A DNA stretch of 64,000 nucleotides from Bacteroidales bacterium (GTDB lineage: Bacteria; Bacteroidota; Bacteroidia; Bacteroidales; UBA932), in assembly GCA_017619675.1 (NCBI GenBank), contig JAFZRX010000017.1, positions 28,373 through 92,372 of the forward strand, in the 5' to 3' direction. Under the pieces are notes generated by a model. That model was not told the DNA's origin. It worked only from the letters and a program-made list of their open reading frames with translations, and made no database searches. Positions 18,701 through 26,605 of the stretch are shown here, piece by piece (within the stretch, counting starts at the first letter, position 1; each line of letters opens with the position of its first letter). The position numbers and the translations under genes were made by a program.

Positions 18701-19774
18701 GACAACGCGGAGCAGATTTTCGACCCGTTCTACCGCGTGAACACGGGCTACGCCGGCCTTGAGGGGAAAGGCGGCATAGGCCTCGGCCTGCCGCTTTCCC
18801 GCAACCTGGCCGTAGCCCTGGGCGGCAGCCTGAACGTAGACAGGACGGTGAAGGACTGCAACTCCTTCCTGTTCACCTTCCCCGCCAGGCCTGCGGACCA
18901 GGCCGCAGTGGCGGAGGAAGTTTCCAGGATGGTGGAGAATACGGCCGAGGAGGAGGCCCGTGAGGATGAGGCTGGCGCCGAAAGCGAAAGCCGCATCATC
19001 CTCATCGTAGAAGACGCCAAGGATCTGCGCGAATACATGTCGCGCGAACTTGGGCGCTTCTACACCACCCTCTCCGCAGGCAACGGCCGCGAGGCCCTGG
19101 ACATCATCCGCTCCCAGAAGGTGGACATGGTGATTGCCGATATCATGATGCCCGAAATGGACGGCCGCGAACTCTGCAAGACCATAAAGAATGACGTGGA
19201 CCTCTGCTACATCCCTGTCATCCTGCTTACCGCCGTGACCGGTCCGGAAAGCCGCATCGCTTCGCTCGAGGCGGGCGCGGACCACTTCATCGAGAAACCG
19301 TTCTCAATTGAACTGATGAAGGCCACCATAGAGAGCCTGTTCCATTCCCGCGAACTTATGTACAGGCAGTTCTCGGAATCCCCTCTCACCCACTTCAACA
19401 GCATCTCCGGCAACAAGATGGACCAGCAGTTCATGTACGACCTGCGCGAGAAGATATTCGAGCACATGGCGGACGAGAACCTGGACGTGGAGATGCTCAC
19501 AAAACTCATGGGAACCAGTACTTCCACCCTGTACCGAAAGGTCAAGGCGAACACCGGCCAGAAGGTGAACGAGTATATAAAGATATGCCGTCTGAAGAAG
19601 GCCGCCGAACTGCTTGCGGAAGGCAAATACCGTATCAACGAGGTAGCCTACCTGACAGGCTTCTCCTCCGCTTCATACTTTGCCACAAGCTTCCTGAAGC
19701 AGTTCAACATCTCGCCTTCCAACTTTGTGAAGAGCATCAAGAACGAATCAACCCAGGACAGCGGCAATCAATAG
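15797..19774 (+). CDS. Hybrid two-component regulator (HTCS) with AraC output
   Basis: A 1325-residue one-piece sensor-regulator that spans the inner membrane. Order: signal peptide; periplasmic sensor of two beta-propellers of Reg_prop repeats (for example GFIWVASKDGIFRYDG, RIWIGTEDGGLSTY); Y_Y_Y domain (about 660-750); membrane segment near 755-780; histidine kinase with His818 in THELRTP; ATPase boxes NLLSNAVKYC and GGIGLGLPLSRN; receiver with the phospho-acceptor Asp1115 in IADIMMPEMDG; C-terminal AraC-type helix-turn-helix (about 1220-1320). Such proteins bind glycan breakdown products in the periplasm and switch on polysaccharide-use genes. The start codon is GTG. The divergent DUF1573-GH3 pair is the natural local target, but no susC/susD pair is nearby. 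Confidence 0.95.
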   Translation: MNNLLKITAKLALLLCLAFSAHARSYTFQHITTANGLTSNAVMFCQQDDFGFIWVASKDGIFRYDGHEFEPLSQIDPDGYRGGKIFSMAKSPDGTIWFSTDQYVGYYNTRTNESGSADLIPGDIYYTICPDNDNNIWLSGIHSTVKFNYKDNSVRIFSNPIKQSSQAVCIGSENSVYMTSEDGFLLLYDALANEFQERRFLSEADMATGVHASNLTYLGDGIMLISDNRDRLFKYDCVTETSDLFSTEIEGEGINYIMVRSASEIWVGTAKGLYVLDANGKVEDFISDHKEYELSNANIISIFQDKENNLWVCTYHGGLNLLVDENKGIRFFTELSTRENINGRLVRAITSDNLGRIWIGTEDGGLSTYSPADDSITDLGAYNRLPEYNYQAFINEGDEIWAAVFNNGVMIFDSATCRLKRTVPTPGLSCSYIFKARDGSIYLGTSTGVFVYDRATDSFDLQDETAGCFIHSIIQDEYGTIWLGCFGQGIWMKRNSAVSFVKALGADTDIPLSTEFISCLFEDDSHRLWVATEGAGAFYFVIGDDEPEPVYFGSQNGFPSNIANAIAQDRNSRIWIATSMGLVEMSQDCSAVKRIYLDQSTAFSRSFCHNASYIAPDGIIYLGTYTGMVALDPNNLSNSASNPPVYIKDIHTRRGPNMISFREAGKSTVLSRSIKVNYDEASALSLNFCSPDFSSLSSPLYDYSLKGEGTTLTNTVSNGNTVLTNLKPGKYVFSVGLSGNPDPESTQSLNITVVPPFFRSLAAKLIYVLLAALAIAGILYLRWMRWKAKQELLKAEMENSKQKEIFDSRLSFFTYITHELRTPLTLIKLPVDKILAENQFPQETQDDLMTVKANTDRLIELSNQFLELKKLSGHEMQLTFSNADICKIVKKVCGYFPAAIKKRNLEFTQDIPDEPIFISTVPDAIEKVVSNLLSNAVKYCSSRIDLSLHRIADTVEIRVNSDGPLLSTDNAEQIFDPFYRVNTGYAGLEGKGGIGLGLPLSRNLAVALGGSLNVDRTVKDCNSFLFTFPARPADQAAVAEEVSRMVENTAEEEAREDEAGAESESRIILIVEDAKDLREYMSRELGRFYTTLSAGNGREALDIIRSQKVDMVIADIMMPEMDGRELCKTIKNDVDLCYIPVILLTAVTGPESRIASLEAGADHFIEKPFSIELMKATIESLFHSRELMYRQFSESPLTHFNSISGNKMDQQFMYDLREKIFEHMADENLDVEMLTKLMGTSTSTLYRKVKANTGQKVNEYIKICRLKKAAELLAEGKYRINEVAYLTGFSSASYFATSFLKQFNISPSNFVKSIKNESTQDSGNQ

Positions 19775-21891
19775 TCCAGCCCCATGTTCCACATGGTGAA
19801 GGACCAGGAATCCGCCTGTTCCTGAATTGTCTTGCTCAGGGGCTTTCCCGAGCCGTGTCCGGCATCCGTTTCTATCTGGATAAGCTTTACCCTGTCGCCC
19901 GTGTCGGCGGCCTGCAGGGTCGCGGCGTATTTGAAGGAATGCGCCGGGACGACGCGGTCGTCGTGGTCGGCCGTGGTGACAAACACGGCCGGGTACGGCG
20001 TGCCGTCGTTGCGGATATTGTGCAGCGGAGAATACGCGCGAAGGTAGCTGAACATCTCGGGGCCATCGGCACTTGTGCCATAGTCGGAAGCCCAGTTCCA
20101 GCCAATGGTGAACAGGTGGTAACGGAGCATGTCCATCACGCCCACGGCGGGAAGCGCCACGGCAAAGAGGTCAGGCCGCTGGTTGATCACGGCTCCAACC
20201 AGCAGGCCGCCGTTGGACGCTCCTGAGAGGCACATCCTTGAAGGGTTGGACCAGCCTTCGGTAATCAGGTATTCGGCTGCGGCAATGCAGTCGTCAAAGA
20301 CATTCTGCTTCTGCATCAGCGTGCCCTGAAGGTGCCAGTCCTCGCCATATTCGCTGCCTCCGCGGAGGCAGACGCTGGCATAGATTCCGCCGCTCTCCAG
20401 GAACGGGATGCGGTAAACGGAGAAGCCGGGGGTGACGCTTATGTTGAAGCCGCCATAGCCGTACAGGAACGCCGGGTTGTTGCCATCCTTCTTGAGACCT
20501 TTCTTATAGGTCAGGAACATGGGGATGCGGGTGCCGTCCTTGCTCTGGAAGAAGACTTCCTCGCATACGAAGTCATCGGGATTGAAGTCTATGTCCGGGG
20601 CAAAGTACAGCGTGGACTTTCCGGTTTCAACATCCAGGCTATAAACGGTATTGGGGAACGTGAACGATGCAAACGTGTACCAGGTGCCTTTCTCGCGGAA
20701 GTCTCCCGACAGGCCCACGGAACCGAATGTCGGCAGTTCCAGTTCATACAGGTGCTTTCCGTCTATGTCAAAGAATTCCACATGGTCCGACGCGTCGCGG
20801 CTGTAAGTCACGGCTATCCTGCCCTCCACGAAGGCCACGGCGCTTATGGCGTCCTTGCCTTCCGGGATCAGTTCCTCCCATTTCTGGATGCGGGGGTCGC
20901 TGACGTTTCCGCGCATGATCCTGCCCATGGGGGCGCCGTAGTTGGTATAGACATAGAAGTTGTCACCTTCCATCTCATATACGGAGTATTCGTACGCATC
21001 GTCATAGGCTATGAGCTCAAAGGTGGGATCCGGATGATGGAGGTCACGGAAGAACAGCCTGTTGCCGTTGCCGCCTCCGGACTCATAGACGAACATATAG
21101 TTCTCAGAGGCATCTACCTCTCCCTGATAGAAACGCTGCGGGTCATAATAATTCCTGAAAGCCAGCTGGTCCTTCTCCTGAGGATCGCCAATCTTGTGAT
21201 AGTACACCAGATGATGGGTGTTCTTGCCGGAACGCTCCTGCCCCTCTTCCGGTGCGGGATATGCGCTGTAATAGAAACCGTCTCCCCTCCAGGAGGCGCC
21301 GGTGAACTTGGCCCATTCTATATGGTCTTCCAGGGGCTGGCCGGTCTGCAGGTCCATCACGTAGATCTCAGTCCAGTCGCTTCCACTGCGGGAAACCGTA
21401 TATGCCATATACTTGCCGTTGTTGGAGATATATACGCCTGTAAGGGCAACCGTACCGTCATCTGAAAGGGTGTTCGGGTCCAGCAGCACCCTGGCCGGGG
21501 CGTCCGGTGAATCCTGCACGTACAGCACGTTCTGGTTCTGCAGGCCGTCGTTGCGGTAACTGTATATCTTGCCGTTCTTTACAAACGGGGCCAGTTGCTT
21601 CTCATAGCCAACCAGTTCGGTCAGGCGCTTCTTGAGTTTTCCCCTGAACGGTATACGGGACAGATAGTCTTCCGTCACCTTGTTCTGGGCCTTCACCCAT
21701 TCCGCCACCTCAGGCGCGTTGTCATCTTCCATCCACCTGTAAGGGTCCGCCACCTGCGTCCCAAAGTATTCGTCCGTCTGCTCCACCTTGAAAGCCTCCG
21801 GGTAAGCCAGATGGGCATTCCTGTCCACCCGGCCGCACGCTGCGCACATAACTCCCATGGCCAATAATATGATCGCCTTTATCCTCATCAT
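19768..21891 (-). CDS. Prolyl oligopeptidase family (S9A) lipoprotein
   Basis: A 707-residue serine peptidase that cleaves short peptides after proline. A lipoprotein-like signal ends in VMCAAC; the N-terminal seven-bladed propeller domain contains the family motif DPYRWMEDD. The catalytic domain carries the nucleophile Ser559 in SGASNGGLLVG, the Asp in DHDDRVVP and the His in DAGHGSGKP. The substrate-pocket sequence RGGSEYGEDWH is also typical. It overlaps the convergent HTCS gene by seven bases at its 3' end. Location is probably periplasmic. Confidence 0.93.
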   Translation of the reverse strand: MMRIKAIILLAMGVMCAACGRVDRNAHLAYPEAFKVEQTDEYFGTQVADPYRWMEDDNAPEVAEWVKAQNKVTEDYLSRIPFRGKLKKRLTELVGYEKQLAPFVKNGKIYSYRNDGLQNQNVLYVQDSPDAPARVLLDPNTLSDDGTVALTGVYISNNGKYMAYTVSRSGSDWTEIYVMDLQTGQPLEDHIEWAKFTGASWRGDGFYYSAYPAPEEGQERSGKNTHHLVYYHKIGDPQEKDQLAFRNYYDPQRFYQGEVDASENYMFVYESGGGNGNRLFFRDLHHPDPTFELIAYDDAYEYSVYEMEGDNFYVYTNYGAPMGRIMRGNVSDPRIQKWEELIPEGKDAISAVAFVEGRIAVTYSRDASDHVEFFDIDGKHLYELELPTFGSVGLSGDFREKGTWYTFASFTFPNTVYSLDVETGKSTLYFAPDIDFNPDDFVCEEVFFQSKDGTRIPMFLTYKKGLKKDGNNPAFLYGYGGFNISVTPGFSVYRIPFLESGGIYASVCLRGGSEYGEDWHLQGTLMQKQNVFDDCIAAAEYLITEGWSNPSRMCLSGASNGGLLVGAVINQRPDLFAVALPAVGVMDMLRYHLFTIGWNWASDYGTSADGPEMFSYLRAYSPLHNIRNDGTPYPAVFVTTADHDDRVVPAHSFKYAATLQAADTGDRVKLIQIETDAGHGSGKPLSKTIQEQADSWSFTMWNMGLDY

Positions 21892-21942
21892 AGTTTTCGT
21901 TTCAACAAATATAACTAAAAATGGGGGGAATTACTTTTTTTA

Positions 21943-21950
21943 TATATTTG
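21943..21950 (+). promoter_or_regulatory. -7 box (TATATTTG) for the Na/Ca exchanger gene
   Basis: TATATTTG lies 26 bases before the ATG at 21977. It falls inside the upstream part of the open frame, which therefore is not translated from 21857. Confidence 0.65.
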
Positions 21951-21976
21951 TGGCACCTTCATTAAACTTAAGCGCT

Positions 21977-22912
21977 ATGTTATTGCAGATAGTATTGTTG
22001 ATTGCGGGACTCGCATTTGTCGTCCTTGGAGCTGACTGGTTGGTTGACGGAGCGTCAGGAATCGCCCGCAAGGCCGGAATAAGCGAATTCGTGATAGGAC
22101 TGACAATTGTGGGATTCGGCACCTCCTGCCCTGAACTGGTGGTCAGCCTCACCGGCGCCTTCAAGGGCCTCGCTGACATCTCAATAGGAAACGTCGTGGG
22201 TTCCAACATATACAATACCCTTCTGATACTGGGCGTGACCTCCATGATCGCCCCGATGGCCATCACCCGGCAGAACCAGACCAGGGACATTCCCCTGGTG
22301 TTCGGAGTGACCCTGCTGTTCATCCTTTTCGGAATGTATAATGAAGACATCTCCCGCCTGGAAGGCATTATGTTCCTGCTGATTTTCATCGCTTACATCT
22401 GGTACTGCTTCAAGTTCAGCCCGCGAGAGGAGAACACCGAGACCAAAGAAAAACAGCTCAAACTGTGGCAGGCGATATGCCTTGTACTGTTAGGTCTTGG
22501 AGGCCTTATTGGAGGCGGTCAACTGTTCGTCAATTCCGCCACTGAAATCGCCCACATGATAGGCGTAAGCGACAAGTTCATAGCCATCACAATACTGGCC
22601 CTTGGCACTTCCCTTCCGGAACTCGCCACCTGTATAGTGGCCGCCGCCAAACACAAAGGCCAGCTGGCCCTCGGAAACATCCTGGGCTCCAACATCTTCA
22701 ATATCCTCCTGATCATTGGCGCCTCCGCCATCGTGACCCCGCTCAGTTTCGCCTCCATGAACTACGTGGACCTGGGAGTCCTCTTGCTCAGCACCATAAT
22801 CCTATTCACCAGCTGCTTCGTAGCCAAGAAGGACGAGATAGACCGCTTCGACGCCACCATCATGCTCCTCTGCCAAGCCGGCTACATGGCCTGGCTCTTC
22901 ATCAGCCGCTAG
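21977..22912 (+). CDS. Calcium/sodium antiporter (CaCA family, YrbG-like)
   Basis: A 311-residue inner-membrane exchanger with about ten membrane segments. The two inverted alpha-repeats are plain: GFGTSCPELVVS with GNVVGSNIYN in the first half, and ALGTSLPELATC with GNILGSNIFN in the second; the acidic residues of these motifs coordinate the cation. The ATG at 21977 is chosen because the frame upstream contains the -7 box and the product MLLQIVLLIAGLAFVVLGAD begins directly with the first membrane helix. It stands alone, divergent from the prolyl oligopeptidase gene. Confidence 0.92.
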   Translation: MLLQIVLLIAGLAFVVLGADWLVDGASGIARKAGISEFVIGLTIVGFGTSCPELVVSLTGAFKGLADISIGNVVGSNIYNTLLILGVTSMIAPMAITRQNQTRDIPLVFGVTLLFILFGMYNEDISRLEGIMFLLIFIAYIWYCFKFSPREENTETKEKQLKLWQAICLVLLGLGGLIGGGQLFVNSATEIAHMIGVSDKFIAITILALGTSLPELATCIVAAAKHKGQLALGNILGSNIFNILLIIGASAIVTPLSFASMNYVDLGVLLLSTIILFTSCFVAKKDEIDRFDATIMLLCQAGYMAWLFISR

Positions 22913-22946
22913 TCTCCCCTCCGTGGCAGGGTTCCCCCGCTCCATG

Positions 22947-23013
22947 AAACAGTTAGGGTTGGAAGTGTTGTAACAAGAGGCAAAGCCCGAATCACTTCCA
23001 ACCCTAACTGTTT
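22947..23013. repeat. Long perfect inverted repeat (hairpin element D2)
   Basis: Two perfect 21-bp arms (22947-22967 and 22993-23013), beginning AAACAGTTAGGGTTGGAAGTG, enclose a 25-base loop ending CCCGAAT. The arms differ from those of D1 but pairing is kept, and the loops share AGG near the middle and CCGAA at the end. It lies 34 bp behind the exchanger gene. Confidence 0.85.
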
Positions 23014-23097
23014 CCCTCCGCTCCACCGGCTCCACCAGGCTCTCCATTAGGCCCGTGGGTCTCATTCCCTCGTAATAATCTAACTCTCTTCGGGTCG

Positions 23098-23203
23098 CGT
23101 GGGCGTAACTGCCTGATAACCAACCAGAAGACAACTTTAACAGTAACGATTTCATCACCGTTAAATGTATCATCACCCTGATTCTCAACCCTTTAGCTCC
23201 ACG
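23098..23203 (+). repeat. Palindromic intergenic element, subtype A (A2)
   Basis: A 106-bp copy from CGTGGGCGTAACT to TTTAGCTCCACG. The core is TTTAACAGT-AACGATTTCATC-ACCGTTAAA, in which one stem pair is mismatched compared with other copies. It lies between the convergent exchanger and serpin genes. Downstream, CTGCATTTTTGAAAGAAT resembles the sequence that follows copy B2. Confidence 0.8.
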
Positions 23204-23286
23204 CCCCACTGACTGCATTTTTGAAAGAATAACCGTCCGGGCACCAGAGAGTGGGATTCCGTGCCCGGAGGTGGGGTTTTAAATGG

Positions 23287-23320
23287 CCCGGGCACGAAAA
23301 AGGCCTTGCTGGTGCCCGGG
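23287..23320. repeat. GC-rich inverted repeat behind the serpin gene
   Basis: Arms CCCGGGCAC (23287-23295) and GTGCCCGGG (23312-23320) with a 16-base loop, 26 bp from the serpin stop. Two further GTGCCCGG-like words lie just to the left (23246-23268). It could end transcription of the serpin unit, but there is no clear T-tract. Confidence 0.5.
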
Positions 23321-23345
23321 ATTGGTGAACGGGAGGTTCCGAGAC

Positions 23346-24617
23346 CTAGTCCCCGGAGTACTTTCCGGCAAAGAGGACGGCGCCGGTGGACCTTTCAGTT
23401 ATCAGATAAAGGAACGGACGGTTGGCGTGGAAGGTAACACTGGGCGGTATTGATGTCAAAAGAAAACCTCCTATAGAAACTGCAGCGGCTTCACTGCCTT
23501 CTTCATCCACAGTAATATTGGCTATCTGTTTGATAAAATCCATCTTTAAGCTGCCTTCAACATCTGACATTCCATGGAGGTTGGCATTATCTGAAAAAGC
23601 GGTTGGCATCCCCATAGCGCTAAGCAAACTTTTCATCTCAATATTAGAACTGGTCTCAAATCTCGGAAGCCACAGATCCACTCGAGCCCTGGAATAACGC
23701 AGTGACCTGATATCCGTGCCCGAAAGCGAATTGATCACATCCTGCAAATCCTTTCCCTTTTCTGGAAGGAACAGGTTCATCAGGAATGTTCCATTTCCAT
23801 AAGGAAGGCATAATGAACTGAAAACCTCATTATTATAGTAGGACGGCAATTCCTTGTTCATCTTCATCATCTGCACTGTAACGTCCTCTCCATTTGCACC
23901 TGTAAATGTCTCAGGAGCAGTGTCTTCTGCCTTGAATTTATAGCACCATGGGCTCTTGAAGTAAAGGGCATTCATCAGAAATGCAAACATATCCTGTTTA
24001 ACATTATCTGCAGACAACACCCTGGGAATAAGGCCGTTGGTGTGGTCAGAACACCATTGATTGATCTTATTGGAGGTACCTTCACCGTCCTCAAAGTCCA
24101 TGTTGGAAACCTCGGCCTCATAGAACTTACCTACAGCTGTCTTATAACTGTCCTTCATAGGATACCTTTTGTTCACCACAACGGCATTTGCAATTGTGAG
24201 TTTGGTGGCCTCATCCAGGCTGGGGAGTTGCTTGAGCATTGACAGGCTGAACTCGTTGACGGCATCTATCTCTCCGGCGCCATAACCCAGGACCTTGCAT
24301 ATCTCATCGGCAGTATCTCCCTGGGCACCGTTGAGGATCATCCCCAGAAGGAACTGCATGCTTAAAGGAGAAATGACAAAACTGCCTTCCGTAGAGGCAT
24401 TAACATTATCAAGGAAATTAAAGGCAAACGTGTTTCCCAACTCTACCAATTCGGACGATTTGGAGGACAGGTGCAGTTTCCCGTCATTCTGTTCGGTCTC
24501 AGCGGGAGACTCCTCTTCAGGGACTTCCTCATCGACGTCCTTTCCTGAAACCTTCTCACAGGAAACACTTCCAAACATAATTGCCGCAACGGCGGCCAGA
24601 TAAGCCAGATATTTCAT
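23346..24617 (-). CDS. Serpin-family protease inhibitor, lipoprotein
   Basis: A 423-residue serpin with a lipoprotein signal (lipobox FGSVSC, Cys20) and an acidic linker before the serpin fold. The hinge of the reactive-centre loop is EEGSEAAAVS (372-381), rich in small residues as in inhibitory serpins. Aligned by the hinge, P1-P1' would be Thr388-Ser389 in LLTSIPPSV, followed by the conserved FHANRPFLYLI. It should trap serine (or cysteine) proteases at the cell surface, perhaps host or competitor enzymes. It is the last gene of a three-gene unit after the ECF sigma factor and barrel protein, with a five-base gap. Confidence 0.93.
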   Translation of the reverse strand: MKYLAYLAAVAAIMFGSVSCEKVSGKDVDEEVPEEESPAETEQNDGKLHLSSKSSELVELGNTFAFNFLDNVNASTEGSFVISPLSMQFLLGMILNGAQGDTADEICKVLGYGAGEIDAVNEFSLSMLKQLPSLDEATKLTIANAVVVNKRYPMKDSYKTAVGKFYEAEVSNMDFEDGEGTSNKINQWCSDHTNGLIPRVLSADNVKQDMFAFLMNALYFKSPWCYKFKAEDTAPETFTGANGEDVTVQMMKMNKELPSYYNNEVFSSLCLPYGNGTFLMNLFLPEKGKDLQDVINSLSGTDIRSLRYSRARVDLWLPRFETSSNIEMKSLLSAMGMPTAFSDNANLHGMSDVEGSLKMDFIKQIANITVDEEGSEAAAVSIGGFLLTSIPPSVTFHANRPFLYLITERSTGAVLFAGKYSGD

Positions 24618-24622
24618 AATTC

Positions 24623-25918
24623 TTATTGTTTTTTCCTTAAACTGAGACGTACACCAGTAGATAATGTAAACACTGTTGGATGGACGGTACGGTATGTTTC
24701 AAGCACATTAGACTCGTGTGGGAGAGTATAACTGAGTTGAGGCTCAACATAAACTCCAAGCCAGTCTGTTAATTTCAACTGTAGACCTCCTACCCCCAGC
24801 AATGAGAGACTGAAACCATCTTTATTGATTCTTTCCCCTGCTATGGTGGCTCCGACACAATAGTCTCCTTCCAGGCCTCCACCTACATATACATCCAACC
24901 ATCGACTTGATGCCAAGGTCCAGTCAAGACGTACAGGTACTCCAAGATAATGAGCAACTTGAGTCTTATCTCCGGATATGGAGTATTTGAAACTTGACTC
25001 ATACCTTGAATACTCCAATCCTGTTGTCAAGTTCAGCCTCTCTGACATAGGCACTCTTGTAGAAAGACCGGTTCTAAAAGGTATCTTATGTGAACGTGCT
25101 CCCGTATGGACATCTGCTGGTTTATCTTGATCCTGGGGATTCGTTGTATCAATTGGCTCAGAAGGCTGGCCAGGTGGAGTCGTCTGGGATCCTTCAATGC
25201 CAGAACCAATATTACCTCCGGTTGAACTGCTGATTGATGATATTGGTTTTGTTATAACTGGAAGATTCATATTATCAATCTCAACAATGGCAGGGGTAAG
25301 AATTGCCGCCAGTAATCCGCCACCTGCAATTGCCCCAGCTACAGGTCCTACCTTCAGTTTCACTGTCTTGATGCTCTTTCCGCTGGGAGCGAATGGGGGT
25401 ACAGAAGGGATACCAGGCTTGTTAGGAGCGGCTACCTCCGGAGAACCGGAAGAAACAGTTTCATTAGGAAATGAATCCTCCTCAGAGTCCACTGTTACAT
25501 GGGTCTCCTCCATAGGTAGAACTCTCTGAGCATCAACTGGATTAGTCTGCCTATATTCAGAACCTTTATCAGGGGATATTGACTCCAATATTGATATTGC
25601 CTCAGGTGCAGCTGTTATCTCCGGATTCTTTGCAGATTCAGAAACGGCTGCAGTCTCCGATGCAACGGCTACAGGGGTTTCCGGCTGCCGGGCAGCCGGG
25701 ACGCCATCCTCCTGAGAAGCCGGATGGCGGAGCAGGAGTACAGCGGCCAGCCCCGCGGCAACGGCAGCCGCCGTCACCCAAGCCAGCGGGAAATGCTTTC
25801 GGGCCGAAGCGTTGTCAGCTCGTTCCTTAAGGGCGTGGAATTCAGAAAGACTACCCTCAGGAAGGGTGCTTTCGTATCCGTCCATCTTATCCTTGAATAT
25901 GTCTTCCCACTTTCTCAT
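24623..25918 (-). CDS. Membrane-anchored beta-barrel protein, possible anti-sigma factor
   Basis: A 431-residue protein with a cytoplasmic N-terminus of about 42 residues, one membrane helix (about 43-63), a long periplasmic linker rich in Pro, Ser, Glu and Thr, a second hydrophobic stretch (about 190-213), and a C-terminal part from about 290 that looks like a PorT-type outer-membrane barrel (VPVRLDWTLASSRWLDVYVGGG). Its start overlaps the stop of the ECF sigma gene by one base (TAATG). By position and topology it may be the cognate anti-sigma factor, with a body that could reach from inner to outer membrane; that is inference. No classical zinc anti-sigma motif (HxxxCxxC) is present. Confidence 0.75.
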   Translation of the reverse strand: MRKWEDIFKDKMDGYESTLPEGSLSEFHALKERADNASARKHFPLAWVTAAAVAAGLAAVLLLRHPASQEDGVPAARQPETPVAVASETAAVSESAKNPEITAAPEAISILESISPDKGSEYRQTNPVDAQRVLPMEETHVTVDSEEDSFPNETVSSGSPEVAAPNKPGIPSVPPFAPSGKSIKTVKLKVGPVAGAIAGGGLLAAILTPAIVEIDNMNLPVITKPISSISSSTGGNIGSGIEGSQTTPPGQPSEPIDTTNPQDQDKPADVHTGARSHKIPFRTGLSTRVPMSERLNLTTGLEYSRYESSFKYSISGDKTQVAHYLGVPVRLDWTLASSRWLDVYVGGGLEGDYCVGATIAGERINKDGFSLSLLGVGGLQLKLTDWLGVYVEPQLSYTLPHESNVLETYRTVHPTVFTLSTGVRLSLRKKQ

Positions 25919-26475
25919 TATCTTTGTCTATTCAGATAGCGCTGTATTTCTTCTTTTAATTGTTTCCTGGCTTTTGCCAGAATGCTTGCCGATCCCTTCT
26001 CGCTGATTCCCAGCATCTCACCAATTTCCCTATGCGAATACCCGTCTATACAATATAGGTTGAACACAGTTCTCCTCAAATCTGGCAACCGGGAAATCCA
26101 TTCCAGCAACTTCTCCTGCGGTATCGACTCCATCACCTCCTCTGTAGGTTCCTGGACTTTATCATGTGACATCAGGTCCAGGGAAACCGTCCGCCACCGC
26201 TGCCGCTTGATAAGGTTCAAAGCCCTGTTTATGGCAATCCGGCGAATCCATCCATAAAGCGAACCCTTACCGGTATAGTGGAATGTCTGTATCTTGTCCA
26301 AAGCCTGGATGAATGTTTCCTGCATCAAGTCCTTTGCCTTGTCATCGTCTCCCAAATACCTCCTGCATAGTGTATATATCCTTGCTGCATATCTGGTATA
26401 CAACTCATCTTCCGCCAATCTGTCCCGCCCGCAGCAGTACCTGGCCAGTTCCTGCTCATCTAGTTCTTTATACAC
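25918..26475 (-). CDS. ECF-type RNA polymerase sigma factor
   Basis: A 185-residue sigma-70 family factor with only regions 2 and 4. Region 2 (about 20-95) contains YLGDDDKAKDLMQETFIQAL and GWIRRIAINRALN; region 4 (about 125-178) contains LPDLRRTVFNLYCIDGYSHREIGEMLGISEKGSASILAKARKQL with its helix-turn-helix in two parts. The frame begins with GTG at 26475; no in-frame ATG lies near. It heads a tightly linked unit with the membrane-barrel protein (one-base overlap) and the serpin, so it probably directs their transcription. A pair of 13-bp direct repeats lies just upstream. Confidence 0.93.
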   Translation of the reverse strand: MYKELDEQELARYCCGRDRLAEDELYTRYAARIYTLCRRYLGDDDKAKDLMQETFIQALDKIQTFHYTGKGSLYGWIRRIAINRALNLIKRQRWRTVSLDLMSHDKVQEPTEEVMESIPQEKLLEWISRLPDLRRTVFNLYCIDGYSHREIGEMLGISEKGSASILAKARKQLKEEIQRYLNRQR

Positions 26476-26485
26476 TCTAAGTACC

Positions 26486-26522
26486 TTTGAACTTTCTAAG
26501 TTACATACATTTGAGCTTTCTA
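26486..26522 (-). promoter_or_regulatory. Two 13-bp direct repeats upstream of the ECF sigma gene
   Basis: TTTGAACTTTCTA (26486-26498) and TTTGAGCTTTCTA (26510-26522) differ at one base and repeat with a 24-bp period, 11 to 47 bases before the GTG start. They could be operator or sigma-recognition sites for autoregulation; this is inference from position. Confidence 0.4.
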
Positions 26523-26605
26523 CTATATCTTATTCATTTAAAGAAACACACACCTTTCCCAAATACGTCCTTTATTCAATAAAAAAACTTAAATGAGTGT
26601 TTCCT

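Noticed and set aside
20332-21465. Plus-strand open frame (377 codons) inside the prolyl oligopeptidase gene
   Set aside because: Antisense shadow of a gene with an intact catalytic triad; no signal or domain.
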